Source: Osedax fenrisi
Lineage: Eukaryota > Annelida > Polychaeta > Sabellida > Siboglinidae
Direction of reading: 5' to 3'
DNA: 64,000 nucleotides
Assembly (NCBI GenBank): GCA_964019155.1
Contig: OZ025241.1
Span: forward strand, 53,730,808-53,794,807
Positions 46,511 to 59,108 of the stretch are shown here, in pieces. Positions within the stretch are counted from its first letter, which is position 1. Each line of letters starts with the position of its first letter. Under the pieces are notes generated by a model, which worked only from the letters and a program-made list of their open reading frames with translations, did no database searches and had not been told where the DNA came from. The translations under genes were made by a program, and so were the position numbers.

Positions 46511-47210
46511 CGTATTATTCTTTGTTTATTTCTATAGCGTATCTTATCGTTAGCAAATATTTATACTTTATACTTTCGATTATATTTTCGACTATATATT
46601 TGCTTAAATATATTATCAATCAATCAACTACTCATTGGTATTCTCGATGAATATTTACAAATAATGTAATCCACTTTGAACGTTTCATTATATCTAGTTT
46701 TCAAATATAGAAGTATTTTAATAAAAAGTATATAATATATAACATACAAATTTATTTATACAAAGTATTATTGCGTTATAGATATTTAGTAACAGCTATG
46801 AATTTATAATATAAAGTATTAATTACCAATAATTATACATCACAATGATATTAAAATATATACTACATTTTTATTTTGTTTCCAATATTTAAATAGTCTA
46901 TGTATATATATAGTTTTTGAATATTCTAATCTCCCTCTTCAGCAACTTTACGTTATTTCAAAAGATCATTCTAAATGGAGAAAGTTGTTAAAAACACTGT
47001 CATGTTCTCCCCAACGTCACGGGACTAAGTAACTAAGTATGTATATAGACGAATTTGTAATGGTTGTAAATTCTATATTAATTTTATTTTATAAATGTCT
47101 ATACTAGCCAACACTATAGAATTCTATGATAAATATATGACTTTCAATAGAGGGCATGTTATTATAATGTAAATATAGTACTACAATAGGGTTCTTTATA
47201 TATATTTAAT
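46511..47210. other. AT-rich intergenic sequence
   Basis: No gene. The phrase CGTCACGGGACTAAGTAAC near 47014 matches one at about 37150. Nothing else stands out. Confidence 0.45.
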
Positions 47211-47211
47211 G

Positions 47212-47305
47212 AGAGGTGGGAGGAGCTAGATAATGTAGTGGGAGGAGCTAATGAATTAATAATTGGAGGAGCTAATGAATTATTATTGGGGAGAGCTAGA
47301 TAATA
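47212..47305. repeat. GGAGGAGCTA minisatellite
   Basis: Four imperfect units of 20-28 bp built on GGGAGGAGCTAATGAATTAA / GGAGGAGCTAGATAAT. A GC-richer stretch (GGTTTGGGGGCAGGGGG) follows at about 47384. Confidence 0.75.
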
Positions 47306-47468
47306 AATCTAACCAATAGCATTCTTGAGACTGTGTGTCAAATCTTTACGCTTGCTTTCAGCGATACGAAGTGGATGATTCATAGGTTTGGGGGCAGGGG
47401 GCTCTTGATATACACGGTTCTTTAATACACGTCTGCATGCAGAGAATACACGTTACTCATATGAATTC

Positions 47469-47518
<50 letters not shown>

Positions 47519-47981
47519 AAAGTAGCTTGCTTAAAAGAGTAATCGTCATTTGTATATAAATTTCGGATAAATTACTATCTTGGCTCATTATTTGTTTGAA
47601 TGAAACCTATTTCTATTGCTAGTAAATTGCATTAATGAACAATCTGCTTGTATCAATATTATTTTATATTTTCATTTAAAATTTCGACAGGATGTTTCAA
47701 CATTTTGATCGTTAAGTATACTAACGAATTTTCTATATTTTCTTAAAGATAGCTTTTACTATTTGTACATATTTGATATTTAAAATAATTGTAATTCATA
47801 TTCATTTGAATCATAATCTTATAATGCAAATCTAAATGTGATACGTAAATATTTAGGCTTAAGGGCCGGCGAAACATATGAATATTTACATAGTTAAGAT
47901 AATAGATTTTGTTACTAAAACTAAGATAACTACTGAAATAAATATGAGAATGACCACATTTTGTTAATTAAATACAATTTG

Positions 47982-48019
<38 letters not shown>

Positions 48020-48490
48020 ATATATATTAAGTTATAGAATTATAATATGAAGGTAATGAGACCTACAAAACACTGATTTTAAAATAATTTTAAAATAAAA
48101 AAATTTACAGAAATTTCGAGTAAGTTTATTTTAGTTCATATTAATTATGTTAAGTTTTGAAAGTTATATATATATTTATTAGGTAGATAAAAAGTTATGG
48201 ATGTTAAAAGAATCAAAATTAAGTTTAAAAATCAAGGCCAGTAATATCAGTTTTTTAAAAAATTATTAATATTTTACTATCATTTTAATATTTATTTGTT
48301 ATAAGGTAGTATTTACAAATGCTTATTTATGACACTTATTGTTATATTATGTTATTGTTATATATATGTGATTTTAAAGATAATATATTATCTTTACTAA
48401 TTTTTATATAATATAATATATTTGTAATAAAAAATATATATATTTCAAAAATTATGTGATTAGCCGGAACTTAAGTCAGCATTAGGCTGA
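47306..48490. other. AT-rich intergenic sequence
   Basis: No gene. Two (TA)n tracts (47478-47513, 47985-48015). Nothing coding is supported. Confidence 0.5.
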
Positions 48491-48595
48491 GACTTTACTA
48501 TCTTAGACTTTACTACCTTAGACTTTACTATCTTAGACTTTACTATCTTAGAATTTACTATCTTAGAATTTACTATCTTAGACTTTACTATCTTA
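48491..48595. repeat. 15-bp tandem repeat, seven units
   Basis: GACTTTACTATCTTA repeated seven times (105 bp) with one T-to-C and two C-to-A changes among units. Confidence 0.9.
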
Positions 48596-49816
48596 GAATA
48601 GAGAGTTAATCACATGACCCCCAATACAACAGTCATAAAGTAGAGATAATACATTATTTATAAAAATCAATATTTTATTTAACACAGTAGTACTAATAAC
48701 ATATACTATAGTAATTAAATAATAATAATTAGTATAATAGTAATCAATTAATATAGTAATAATAATTATACAAACTTTGTAAATATACACTTGTATCTAT
48801 TGATAATTATAGTAATACCTAACATAATACCCGCTCAATATAACAGTAGTCACATGTTATATTAACAAGAGGGATACCTCAATAGTAAAGCCTTATAGTT
48901 TATAAAATACCTAATTAATAAAAGTTAAAACTAACTAATTAAGCTATATACTTCCTATTAAATATAAACTATGGTATAAATATATTAAAATATAATAAAT
49001 ATATAGTAAATATTGTTGATATAGTATGGCATATAATAATAAATGTCTTATAAGACACATAACTATAGTTTGAATAACTATTGTTATTATTAGTATTATA
49101 TCATATAATAATATTATTGATAAATAAATGGGCATTTATTATATATAAATATATTTAGATGAACATTATTAAGTACAACATTAAATATAGAATATACATC
49201 AGTTATGATCAATAATAATATATGGCCATTATTAAAGAGCGCATTATTATAGGTAATATTATAGTATACTATAGTATTTACTGGAGCAGTCCATATAATC
49301 AATCTATAGATATATATATATACTTCTATGGATTTATATATATATAAATATTAATAACATAAAAATATGTACAAAGTGAATACAAAAAACTAAAAGTTTA
49401 TACACTATTAAGAAATAAATATTATTAGATTTAACTGAATAATTATTTTTTAGATAAAAAAATGAATCGGAAATATATAATTGGTACTATATATTTAAAT
49501 AGAATGAAATACAAAACTAATTATATTACAGAAAATTTCTTGACAATATTCTAGAATGTGCTATTCATGTTCACTCAATACGATGATATGTTTGTATATT
49601 TATTTTAATTTACATACAATTGAAATATATAAATATTTGTAATAACAAAAAATATAAATTAGGAACATAAATTGATACATAGTAAACTTATTATATATAT
49701 ATACGTATATACATATATACATAGTTACGATATGCGTACTTCATGACTAGTGTATGCGTAGTAAATCGTAAGTAACATACACATGTACAACACGATGTCA
49801 CATACATATCATACAC
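48596..49816. other. AT-rich sequence, possible intron or 3' flank of - strand gene
   Basis: No exon is recognised downstream (lower coordinates) of the donor at 49816. The short - strand frames at 48593-49302 are isoleucine/tyrosine-rich AT noise. Confidence 0.45.
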
Positions 49817-49995
49817 CTGATACGATGGTGGAGGTGACGGTGGAGGTGGCGGTGGGGGTGCCGGCGGGGGGGGGCTAACTTGTGATCCATGCCGAGAGTC
49901 TCGGGCTGTACGAGGGTCTGGTTCATGCCGCGCAGGAACTCTCCGTGCTGATTATACTGAGACTTCAGTATGAAGTCGAGGCTGTCCCTCGGTGC
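49817..49995 (-). CDS. Exon of an unrecognised proline-rich protein (downstream exon)
   Basis: Reading the - strand: acceptor ...ACACCAG at 49997-49996, then GCA CCG AGG GAC..., giving 'PRDSLDFILKSQYNQHGEFL', 'RGMNQTLVQPETLGMDHKLA' and then a proline tract, closing at CAG with donor GTGTAT (49816). The first 40 residues have normal codon use and no AT bias, unlike chance frames here. The exon is 179 bp. A run of nine C (nine G on +, about 49866-49874) follows 'HKLA'. One more C would make 180 bp, keep both ends phase 0 and turn an odd His/Arg stretch into poly-proline ending PSPPPSYQ. I therefore suspect a one-base sequence error or polymorphism. A cytoplasmic, SH3- or WW-binding tail is plausible, but I do not recognise the family. 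An earlier donor (GTTAGC after CACAA) is the alternative. Confidence 0.6.
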
Positions 49996-50611
49996 CTGGT
50001 GTCAAGGTGGTGTTGAGGTGGTGTTAAGGTGAGCTAGCGTTGTTAAGGTAGGCTAATATATAGTGGAAGCCGTAACGTATACACATCCGCAAACGATAAC
50101 GGACCTTATTGAAAGAAACAAATGCTAAAACGAAATTAAAACAATGAAAATGTAAACGTTTTACTGTTACCATACCCGAAGTTGCAGTCGTTATTAGAGT
50201 GTTGTTGTTGTTGTTGATTCCATACTCGGTGTTAACATTAGTGGGTACGCTGAATGTTATAATATATACCTCGGTTAGCACATTGTTAGGTACGTGCATT
50301 GATTAGAGACATACACAATAGTAATTAGTGGCAACAGCGTATGCCTTGTTGTTAATGCCTGGTTACGTAGTGTTCGGCTGTTCACGATAGCTACTACTTA
50401 TCTTGTATTCATAAATATTACATGAAGTGTTACTTAATGCGATGGCGGGGTAAGGTGGGGGTGAGGTGGGGGTGAGATGGAGGGTAAGGTGGGGATGAGG
50501 TGGGGGTGAGATAGGGGTGAGATGGGAGCAGGTGGGGGTGAGATAGGGGTATGGTGGGGGCGAGGTGAGGGCGAGGTAGGGGTGAGGTGAGGGTGAGGTG
50601 GGGTGGCAAAC
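49996..50611 (-). other. Intron of the unrecognised proline-rich gene
   Basis: About 616 bp between donor CAG|GTTTGC (50612/50611) and the acceptor CACCAG (49996). The part nearest the donor is the G-rich minisatellite on the + strand. The 91-codon frame at 50299-50024 has no domain. Confidence 0.5.
50443..50604. repeat. GGGGTGAGGT minisatellite (G-rich + strand)
   Basis: Some 15 imperfect units of about 10-12 bp, GTGGGGGTGAGG/GATAGGGGTGA. G-tracts every 6-12 bases give quadruplex potential on the + strand; the - strand gene's transcript is C-rich here. Open frames running through it in three - strand phases (Pro/His/Ser-rich) are repeat artefacts. Confidence 0.9.
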
Positions 50612-51016
50612 CTGAGGATCGTAGTGGTAGACTTCGTGCCTGGAACTGGAGAGAGTGTAGCGTTGATGTAGATCGTTCCAGGGAGCGTGTTTCTGAGCCA
50701 GGTGCGTGGGTTCGGTGTACGGTTGTTTCTGAGGAAAACACGACGATTTGAGCGGTGATTTACGGAGAGGGATAGAGGGCGTATAAAGCGGTGAAATAGA
50801 GGGTATATCGCCAGGCGAAATAGGGGGCGGTTCACAAGGAGTATCGCGGGATACGTGACAGGGGGTTGTTTGGCGGGGCTTGTAATAGGGTGGATTACAG
50901 GTCAACTCATGGGAAGGAGAACAGGGTGGATCATTGGCTGGATTAATCGGTGTCCACTCGAATGAGCTATCGTCAATGCAACGTCTATCACAAGGTCTGC
51001 GAGCGTCTTCTGGCAT
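50612..51016 (-). CDS. Exon of an unrecognised proline-rich protein (upstream exon)
   Basis: 135 codons from ATG 51016 to CAG at the GTTTGC donor. I do not recognise the protein. It is rich in proline and has about ten cysteines spread through the first 90 residues ('RRPCDRRCIDDSSFEWTPIN', 'DPPCSPSHELTCNPPYYK'). It ends 'HQRYTLSSSRHEVYHYDPQ', which continues in phase 0 into the exon at 49995. No signal peptide or transmembrane segment, so it is cytoplasmic or an inner part of a larger protein. The ATG has A at -3, and an in-frame TGA lies about five codons upstream. Either this is the first coding exon, or an acceptor (ATATTAG, near 51026) makes it internal. Codon use and CpG content differ sharply from flanking DNA, supporting a real exon. 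Confidence 0.6.
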
Positions 51017-53093
51017 CTTGGTGTCTAATATTCAACTTAGCTATGCGAATGTTAGTCACTAGTAAATTTTAAATTTAATTCTCAATAATTAATTTAATGT
51101 TTATGTTTATTATTATTATTTTTATTTTTAAATATATTTTTATAAAATACAAATTTATCTACTTTTTCATGTGATTTCGCATAACGCGTTAAGTATTTCG
51201 TATAACCTATTATATTATAACTGCTTCATGGCATACTATATAGTTATATATAGTTATATCTACACGGTCTTGATTACACAAATGATTAATTATGCATTTG
51301 ATTCCAATACATTGTGTTTCACGTCGTTAATATTGTATAGACTGCTAATACTAGGTATTATAATCTATTAATAGAGGTTTCATACACAATAGGCAATTAA
51401 TGTATACAAATATACTATTTTCAATTTCAGGAATATAGCATGTGCATACCTGACAATTAAGACCATATAAACTGTCACCTCTTGTTATTACTTAAAGTTT
51501 AGCAGTTATTTCAATTTAAATATAAAAGTAATAATAATATAGAAGAATTGTATATTGGATTAAGAATATCATATTTATAATAGTTAGATAATATAATTGT
51601 TATTATGTTATTAAAATATGTAAATAATATCATTTATCGAGGTAATTCTAATACAAATATTTAATTAAAAGATATTAATATACGTTTAAAATTGTGGACT
51701 ACTAAAAGTGAGAAGTTAACATATAGAACTTAAATGTATGAGAAATTGTCATATATGAATCAGTTGTTAATTACGATTAGTTTGAAAAAAAATATTTAAA
51801 GATTAATATTAATAAAGCTTCAAGCAAATAAAATATAAGTAGATTTGCAAAATAAAGAAATATAACATCGAGATCAATATAATGGATGAGGTAAATACAT
51901 TAGTAATAGGTACTGAGTTAAGATAATCAAATGTAAATATGTTTACAACTAAGAATAACATGATTCATCAGTATTAACTTTAATATATAACTATTTGAGG
52001 CTTAAATTAGAAACTACGATATAAATCAATAGCTTAAGCTATAATTATCAGAATCTTATGCATATTTTAGTGAATATAATTATAAATTAGGAATTACATA
52101 TAATGCTTGAAAACCAATAAGTAGTTTTGTATAAATATTGGTTAAATTTGATATACAAATTAGTTATTAATTGAAACAATTAACTTAACAAATATCGTAT
52201 TTATTAATTAGGATAGTTTCTATTATTAAGATAAGTAAATACAATACTAATTATTATTCAATATATATTTATTTGAATAGAACGTATAGAAAAATGTATT
52301 AATTGTAATATTGTATTATTTAATGATGTCTATATATTGATGATATCTTTATATTATTTAAAATTATAATATTATACATATATGTATAATAATAATAATA
52401 ATTTGTAAAGTATTATAAATATATTATTAATACTAATTATTTATTATTTGTACTACTTGTATACTATGTCTGTACGTCATGGGCTCTATGTAGAGTATTG
52501 TTCCTATTTCAAAAGGAACGGATATAGAAATATAAATGGTGAACGAAATGGATATATAATAAGGAACTGGAATGAGGAATGGGAACGCTTATACATAAAT
52601 ATAGCAACTAGTACCTATGAAACGGGTTCCTTTATGAGTGTAAATAAGTATTACCTATACGTAAATATATTAAATTACAAGGTGCATATATTTTATATTA
52701 ATTTTACAAATGATTATAGTCAAGATTAAGATACACATAATAAACATACAATGTACAACAATAATAAAGAGTAACATATTTTTAATAGGTTATAAAATAA
52801 CAGTCTATCCATTTCGTTTCATCCATATTAAAATTAGTATTTAGATTAAATTAATTTGTGTTAATATATTTCTAGATTACTATTACCATGTGATATTGTA
52901 ATCCAATAATAATGTTTCGCCGTATATTATTCTAAGTGATCACTTGAGCTACAATTAAATCATACTTAGTGAGATTATTACCAATTAGTTTTATTCGATC
53001 GAACTATAGATTATAATATAGTCGCTATATAAAAACTTTAGTTAATGTATAAAATGTCAACGCGTATCTAAACTGTATACGGTGTATAGTGTA
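51017..53093. other. AT-rich intergenic sequence
   Basis: No gene is supported. The 93-codon + frame at 52448-52729 contains repeated 'GGAACGGATATAG / GAACGAAATGGATATA'-type phrases and no known domain; it may be a transposon scrap. The rest is featureless. Confidence 0.45.
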
Positions 53094-53779
53094 AAGGGGT
53101 GTCCAACAGTACGGGCAACAAGAATGACACCGAGTCGCAATGTAAAATATATGAAAAGCTCTATAGCCGAGCATCTGGGTGCTGGTATCGTTGCTTACTA
53201 CTAGATAGCTATCTGAACACTTAATAAGCGAGCAACAACACGGGCAACAAGCGCAGCAACAAGTCGCCGAGCACTAGTAACTGGTTGCCAACAGATTAAA
53301 CATGTTCAATTGTTAACGGAAATTGTATTATGACCATAATACTACCGGTGGTTATTTTCAACCAATAGGATAATTAAAGCATAAACACTGTTTAAACAAT
53401 TTACTTTAAATTTAATAATTGATAAATCATTATTTAAAAGACAATCTTATACTGGTAAAGCTTAAGTAAAAAGTAAAGTATTAAACTTGAGCAATTCTAA
53501 CTTAATTAATGTCTATATCATTATAATTAATAATTATTATCCATGTTCAAATAAAGAGAAAATATAAATTCTAATAAATTTAAATAATTCTATAACGGAA
53601 GTTTTAATAATTCATTAATAACGTGATGTAAACAACTACCTGTTGCTCGCTATCTGAACACATACATAATGTTTACCTAGCAACAAGTCGTCGTACATGT
53701 TTATCCTGGATATGGACAGCCTAAATAATTTATATCGAGCACAAATTTGCCTTACTTGTTGCTCACAGTGTGGATACCT
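53094..53779. mobile_element. Non-autonomous element with GCAACAAG subterminal motifs
   Basis: Ends read GGTGTCCAACAGTACGGGCA at the left and, on the complement, GGTATCCACACTGTGAGCAA at the right, an imperfect inverted repeat. GCAACAAG or CTTGTTGC occurs near both ends and also at about 53233-53262, 53638 and 53680-53690. About 686 bp with no frame. Subterminal arrays of one motif are typical of transposase-binding sites (hAT, CACTA and others). Target duplication not resolved. Confidence 0.55.
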
Positions 53780-55595
53780 CCTTAAGACTTACTTTTGTAC
53801 TCTTTATTCCGTACTTTGTAAGGCGTACGTCGAACATTATAATATACCCCATATTTTATGAAGAATACGAAACGATTACAGTTCAATATTAAAGGAACAG
53901 GATATTTAATAGGAATTTATAACATAAAAGGAACGTGAACAGAAAGAGCTAAAAAAAAGAAAATGTTCTCAACCATGATTATACTTAAATAGTCATTGAA
54001 TTACATGTAGAAGATAAGATAAAGTTATATTTTAAAAAGCTAATATAATATTTTTTTTGATTTTGTTGCTTACTTTTGTTAGGAATATATAAATAATATA
54101 CATTAACATATTATCTAGGAAATGGCATTTTTGTTATTATATAATAATATAAAATATGCATATATATATATATATGAATTCAATTTTTGTTGTTGATAAC
54201 AATAAATTATATTCAAACTATATGTGTGATTTATGTGGAAGTGAATTCACTATTAATAGTGAACATTATTAAGTTTATTAGATCATTAGTAGATTATTTA
54301 TTTTATTAAATTAATTTAAATCGAATATATTATTATATTTTATATAAATGGCGATGAAAAAAAATGTTTATATAATATACATTTTTAATTTTAATAATTT
54401 ATCAATAATTATTATTATAATTATTAATATCATAATAATATAATAATAATTATAATATTTAATACAAATAATAAATTAAAAATATATGATATATCTTTTA
54501 AATTGTGTTTTTACTTAATATAATACTTTTATAATATGTATTTTAATACAACATTAAACCAAAAAATGTATATTATCCATCGCTTCCTTCATCATTAAAA
54601 ATAACTATTAATAATTATATATGTAATTATAAATTATTTATATTATAATTATTATAATAATAATATAATCTAAGATTTATTTGAATAATTAATTAATTAG
54701 ATAATTAGTTATTAACTTAAAAATTAAGTAAATACTATTTAAAATAATTTAATAAATTAAATAAATATTTAAATAAATAAATGTAAGTTAACCTATGATA
54801 TAATAGTTACAAATATACAAACTGTTTCTTTGCTAGGACCGACGAAATTATTATCATTTTCAAGTTTTGGGTACGAATGTGGGTTTCGTGTCGAAATCAT
54901 ACTAAGTGAAATTATTATTAGTAAATTATAATAGTAAATGAGTGGGTTTACAATAAAACTTTAGTTTATTTACAAATCCATAGAAACGGCCAAAGCGTCA
55001 CCTTTTGATCCAATAGGGTTTTAACAAGGACAAGGATGTCCTTGGTTTTAATGCGCGCTCATTGACATGCGCGCGTTATTTTATAAAATGAAAATAGATT
55101 GATTTTGCCTGAAATATACAGGTAATGTGTTGTTATTTTTAAATTATAACAATATCAAGCCAATAAAATAATGTAATGCATACGATATTATATTAATACA
55201 TTTAATATTATTCCTGTGATATTATATTAAATTTATATGTATATAAAACTGACTAGAAAAGCATAACATATATTATATATTTAAAAACAATATATTCAAT
55301 ATGCTATAAACATGCAGAATACGTGTAAAATAAATATATATTTACAAGTAAGCATATATATTTGTGTATGTAATAACATGTTGTTATGATATTATTATTT
55401 TATTATATATAATTAGCATATAATATACTATAGAAGATACCCAGTAATAGTATACTAATATACTAGGACAGTGGTACTACTGATAGAATCAGCGATTGAA
55501 ATTTAAAATATAATTTTGTTTTCTTTATAATAAAGTTTATAATTAATATTATATTGAATATACTACATATTTATGATAGCAATGACTTGATATTA
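53780..55595. other. AT-rich intergenic sequence with a CpG patch
   Basis: No gene. 54830-55085 is less AT-rich and includes an inverted AAGGACA AGGA TGTCCTT (about 55025-55043) and GCGCGCTCATTGACATGCGCGC (about 55051-55072, a GC-rich inverted motif). A small regulatory element or a transposon end is possible. Confidence 0.35.
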
Positions 55596-55689
55596 TATAT
55601 TATATAGTATATTATATAATAATAGTTTATATATATATATAGTTATACTATATAAATACTATAATAGTATATTATTATAATATATATAA

Positions 55690-55920
55690 ATTTAATTTAT
55701 AATTATATATTATATAATATTATATTAAATATATAATTATTATAATAATATATTATATATAAACTATTATTATATAATAATTATATAAAAGTAATTATAA
55801 TAATATATTATATATAAACTATTATTATATAATAATTATATAATAATAGTTTATATATAATATATTATTATAATAATTATATATTTAATATAATATTATA
55901 TAATATATAATTTATATATA
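55690..55920. repeat. Large AT-only palindrome
   Basis: Arms of about 80-100 bp (55690-55790 and 55838-55918) built from 'TATATTATATAATATTATAT' and 'TATAAACTATTATTATATAA' and their complements. A partial direct copy of the left arm's end lies at 55790-55840. It could extrude as a cruciform. Confidence 0.7.
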
Positions 55921-57441
55921 TATATAATATAAGTATGTTATTAATTTCATAATTAAACAAATAAATAAATAACAAGTATTGAACAGTGTTTACTTTTTCT
56001 TAAATATGTTCCTTATAAATTATAATATAATTAGTACTTAATACTATTATACTATTCAATACTATTGATAATACCATTTTAATTTTGTAAAACTTTACTC
56101 TACTCTTCCATTTCTATGTTTCCATATAATTTACTATTCATATAACACTCCCATAATAGAAAATTATCTATATTATAAGCAGAAACATATACAAACGCAC
56201 ATATATATATATTTAATATTATATTAAATATACAATATTCAACATAATATAATATTGAATATATATATTATAATATTATTTCTAAAAATTAAAATATATT
56301 ATTTTTATAAATGTGTTGAGGTAATACCTCAAAGGTATATTATGAAATTGTTCATATTTATAATGAGAATAAATATCTACTCATATACACATGTGTTTTT
56401 TATTACTAGAGTATCAGTTATTCCATAGTATATCCAACAATACAAATGAAAATCACCATAAAGTTACCATAAAAATAACTATTTACTTTGAACATGATTT
56501 TCTCATAACTTTATTTTCTATTGCATACCAACTTTAAAAACCCCAAGGCTTTTTTTCTCTTTATTGAATTTTATTCAAATTGTCACCATTCTAAAGATAT
56601 TTAATTGTATTTATATGAAACTGTGGTACTTTTTTATATTATTCATAAAGAAAATATATAATACAAATATTTTAACATACAAAATTAAAAAATAATAAGT
56701 TTTAAAATATTTTATAATAAATAATTGAAATAAAAAAGTTCTACTGATTTCATATAGAATAGAATATACTCTATACAATAACACAAAATTAAATGTATTT
56801 ATACATTTAATATAGTTAATATAACTATATTGTATAAAGAGCCTTCTGGTTTTAAAAACACGTACCAATTCCCTATATCCTACATGTTAAAATCTATTTA
56901 TAGACCAAGTGGCGCTCGTCCCCTTAAAATGTAGTTTCAGAAGCTTCATAATACAACTAAATTATATACATTTTTAACAAATTGGTAATAAGTTAATCAT
57001 TTATATTGTATTTAATTACTATATTAAAAATAATGTTAACTATTTAGTTTTCCTAATAAGAATTAGTTGTATAAAAATAAGTTAACTGATTGTATACCAA
57101 ATTTATATAACATTTTATTCTAGCATAAATATAATATAGGGCTACTTTTTAGAATTGAATTTAATCCAATATTAAGTAGATATTACCTATAATGAATTAT
57201 ATTCAATGATGGCATATACTCATGCATGTTCAATATATATATACAACATAATATTATGTTTATACTTATGTTTATAAGTATAATCAAATTCCTTAGATTG
57301 CATATGAATACATATATCTATAATCTATGCGTTCATTAATATACAATATACACGTATTCTAATGAACATGTGACATCATGTAATACATACATTGTACATA
57401 GAGTATATGGTACATTTGAATTGTGTTATAATGAGTAATAT
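55921..57441. other. AT-rich intergenic sequence
   Basis: No gene. The 85-codon - strand frame at 56868-56611 is Phe/Ile/Tyr-rich AT noise. Nothing further recognised. Confidence 0.45.
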
Positions 57442-57895
57442 CAAAGATTTTCCGAAGGAAAGATATAACACTTACGCGAAATCGTTTAATTCGAATTTGT
57501 ATACAAAATACCCTGGTGCCACCTATAGCGGGTTACTTTTAGGAACTATGCGTTGTTTATAATGTAAATTCGTATTTAACTATACACTTTTAAAATGTTA
57601 AATAATATGCTTTAAATTAATATTTATATGATGAAAACTAAGTGTTCATTACTAATATATAACAAAAAAATATGATATGTATGTTTTAAATGCTATAAGT
57701 ATATATTTAGTAAGTAAAAGCTAATTTATATTGTATGTAATTTAATAGAGCAATGACAACATTATTGTATGCAAATAGAGCCGAACCTAAATCTATTTCA
57801 GTGATTTCGATACTACTGCTAGCAGCGGCAGGGGATATTACTAAATTACGTTGCATGCATAGGGAGTGTTATATCTTTGCTTCGCAAAATCTTTG
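57442..57895. mobile_element. MITE, CAAAGATTTT family, complete copy
   Basis: 454 bp. Left end CAAAGATTTTCCGAAGGAAA and right end (complement) CAAAGATTTTGCGAAGCAAA, about 28-bp inverted repeats with two differences. Perfect 7-bp target duplications GTAATAT (57435-57441 and 57896-57902). No coding frame. The same family is at 4340-4690 and, as a 33-bp remnant, at 36401-36433. Confidence 0.85.
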
Positions 57896-58830
57896 GTAAT
57901 ATTGTATATATTAATAACATACACCATAAATATATATATATATAAACAATAATATTTTTCAAGTGAATATTCTATAATAACTAATTTATGAGATCATTTC
58001 AATTGTAAATATTGTAAAATAAATATCTATATATATATAGATCATTATTTTATGTATAATTATTATAATAAAATAAATAAATTTATTTATTATATATATG
58101 TATATATATTTAATAATTTTAATTTTACATGAAATTACTTCAAATACTATTTAAATATAAATAATTACTAGTACATTATTAATTTGTATGGGTATTTCAA
58201 TCGTATGCTATATTATATGTCATATTATATGTAAATTTATACATTTACAACAACACAAATAATAATATTAATTTTTATAAATTATATTTGTAATTTATAA
58301 AATATATATACTATTTTACACGTATTCATAACTTACATTTATACATATATCTATATTCAATACCTTATATAACAAGCTATATTCATTTGAAAATGGTCTA
58401 CTAATAAAGAGTACTGAATTTGTATTTATTTGTAATCTATTTCAAATAATTATTTATAGATAATTTTTTAGATAAAGTTTATCTGATAAACTCATTAATA
58501 TAATCATAATCGATTATGTTTAATTATACAATATTTACAATACATTTAATTACATACAAAAATTATATCTTGACCAATATATTAGATTGTTAGATTACAA
58601 TTTGTGGTAGACACACATTTTTCTACATACAAATTGTATAAACATATAACATATTTATTTTTAAGGATTCTCATATTATTTTGTATGTACTAAATATATT
58701 ATAACATAACAATTATAATAATAATATAATTGTTTTATAGTTTTCATTTAAACAAATTAATAACTTAGGTAATGATTATATAGTATAATTATATAGTATA
58801 AATCTAATATAAATATTATTATATAATACA

Positions 58831-58861
<31 letters not shown>

Positions 58862-58877
58862 CTATATTTATCTGTTA
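57896..58877 (+). other. 5' flank of the ELAPOR-like first coding exon
   Basis: AT-rich, ending in a (TA)n tract at 58839-58857. An in-frame TAG (58857-58859) lies seven codons before ATG 58878. The TATAG just before AACTATATTT could also be an acceptor for a 5' UTR-containing exon. Confidence 0.4.
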
Positions 58878-59024
58878 ATGTCTATGACAACATTGGTTTG
58901 TTTACTTTGTACCCTAATTGAATATGCCATGTATAGTTCTGATCAGGAAATGGGACTATTTGCGATAACTTTCATTCTGATACATGTATTTGTTGCTATA
59001 GAATCTCTACCCGAATGTTCTAAG
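58878..59024 (+). CDS. ELAPOR-like gene, first coding exon (signal peptide)
   Basis: Forty-nine codons from ATG 58878 to AAG, followed by the donor GTTAGT (59025). The C-terminal half, 'MGLFAITFILIHVFVAIES', is a classic signal peptide with likely cleavage after A40 or S43. The exon then ends 'LPECSK', which joins phase 0 to 'EQFTYTYTSCD' of the next exon; in ELAPOR proteins a cysteine stands just before the E-Y/F-x-Y-x-Y-T-x-C-D motif. ELAPOR1/2 are single-pass membrane proteins of the endosome-lysosome and Golgi system, with a mannose-6-phosphate-receptor-like ectodomain, implicated in autophagy and secretory-cell maturation. An upstream in-frame TAG supports initiation here; M1, M3, M18 and M25 are candidates, M25 giving the most conventional signal peptide. 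The exon is inferred from splice signals and protein context. Confidence 0.7.
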
Positions 59025-59056
59025 GTTAGTGTATTTACTTAATAATGTACTTATAA

Positions 59057-59108
<52 letters not shown>

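Noticed and set aside
50363..50835. Three overlapping - strand Pro/His/Ser-rich frames
   Set aside because: Below 50612 they are translations of a G-rich minisatellite in three phases; only the part above 50612 in one frame looks like exon.
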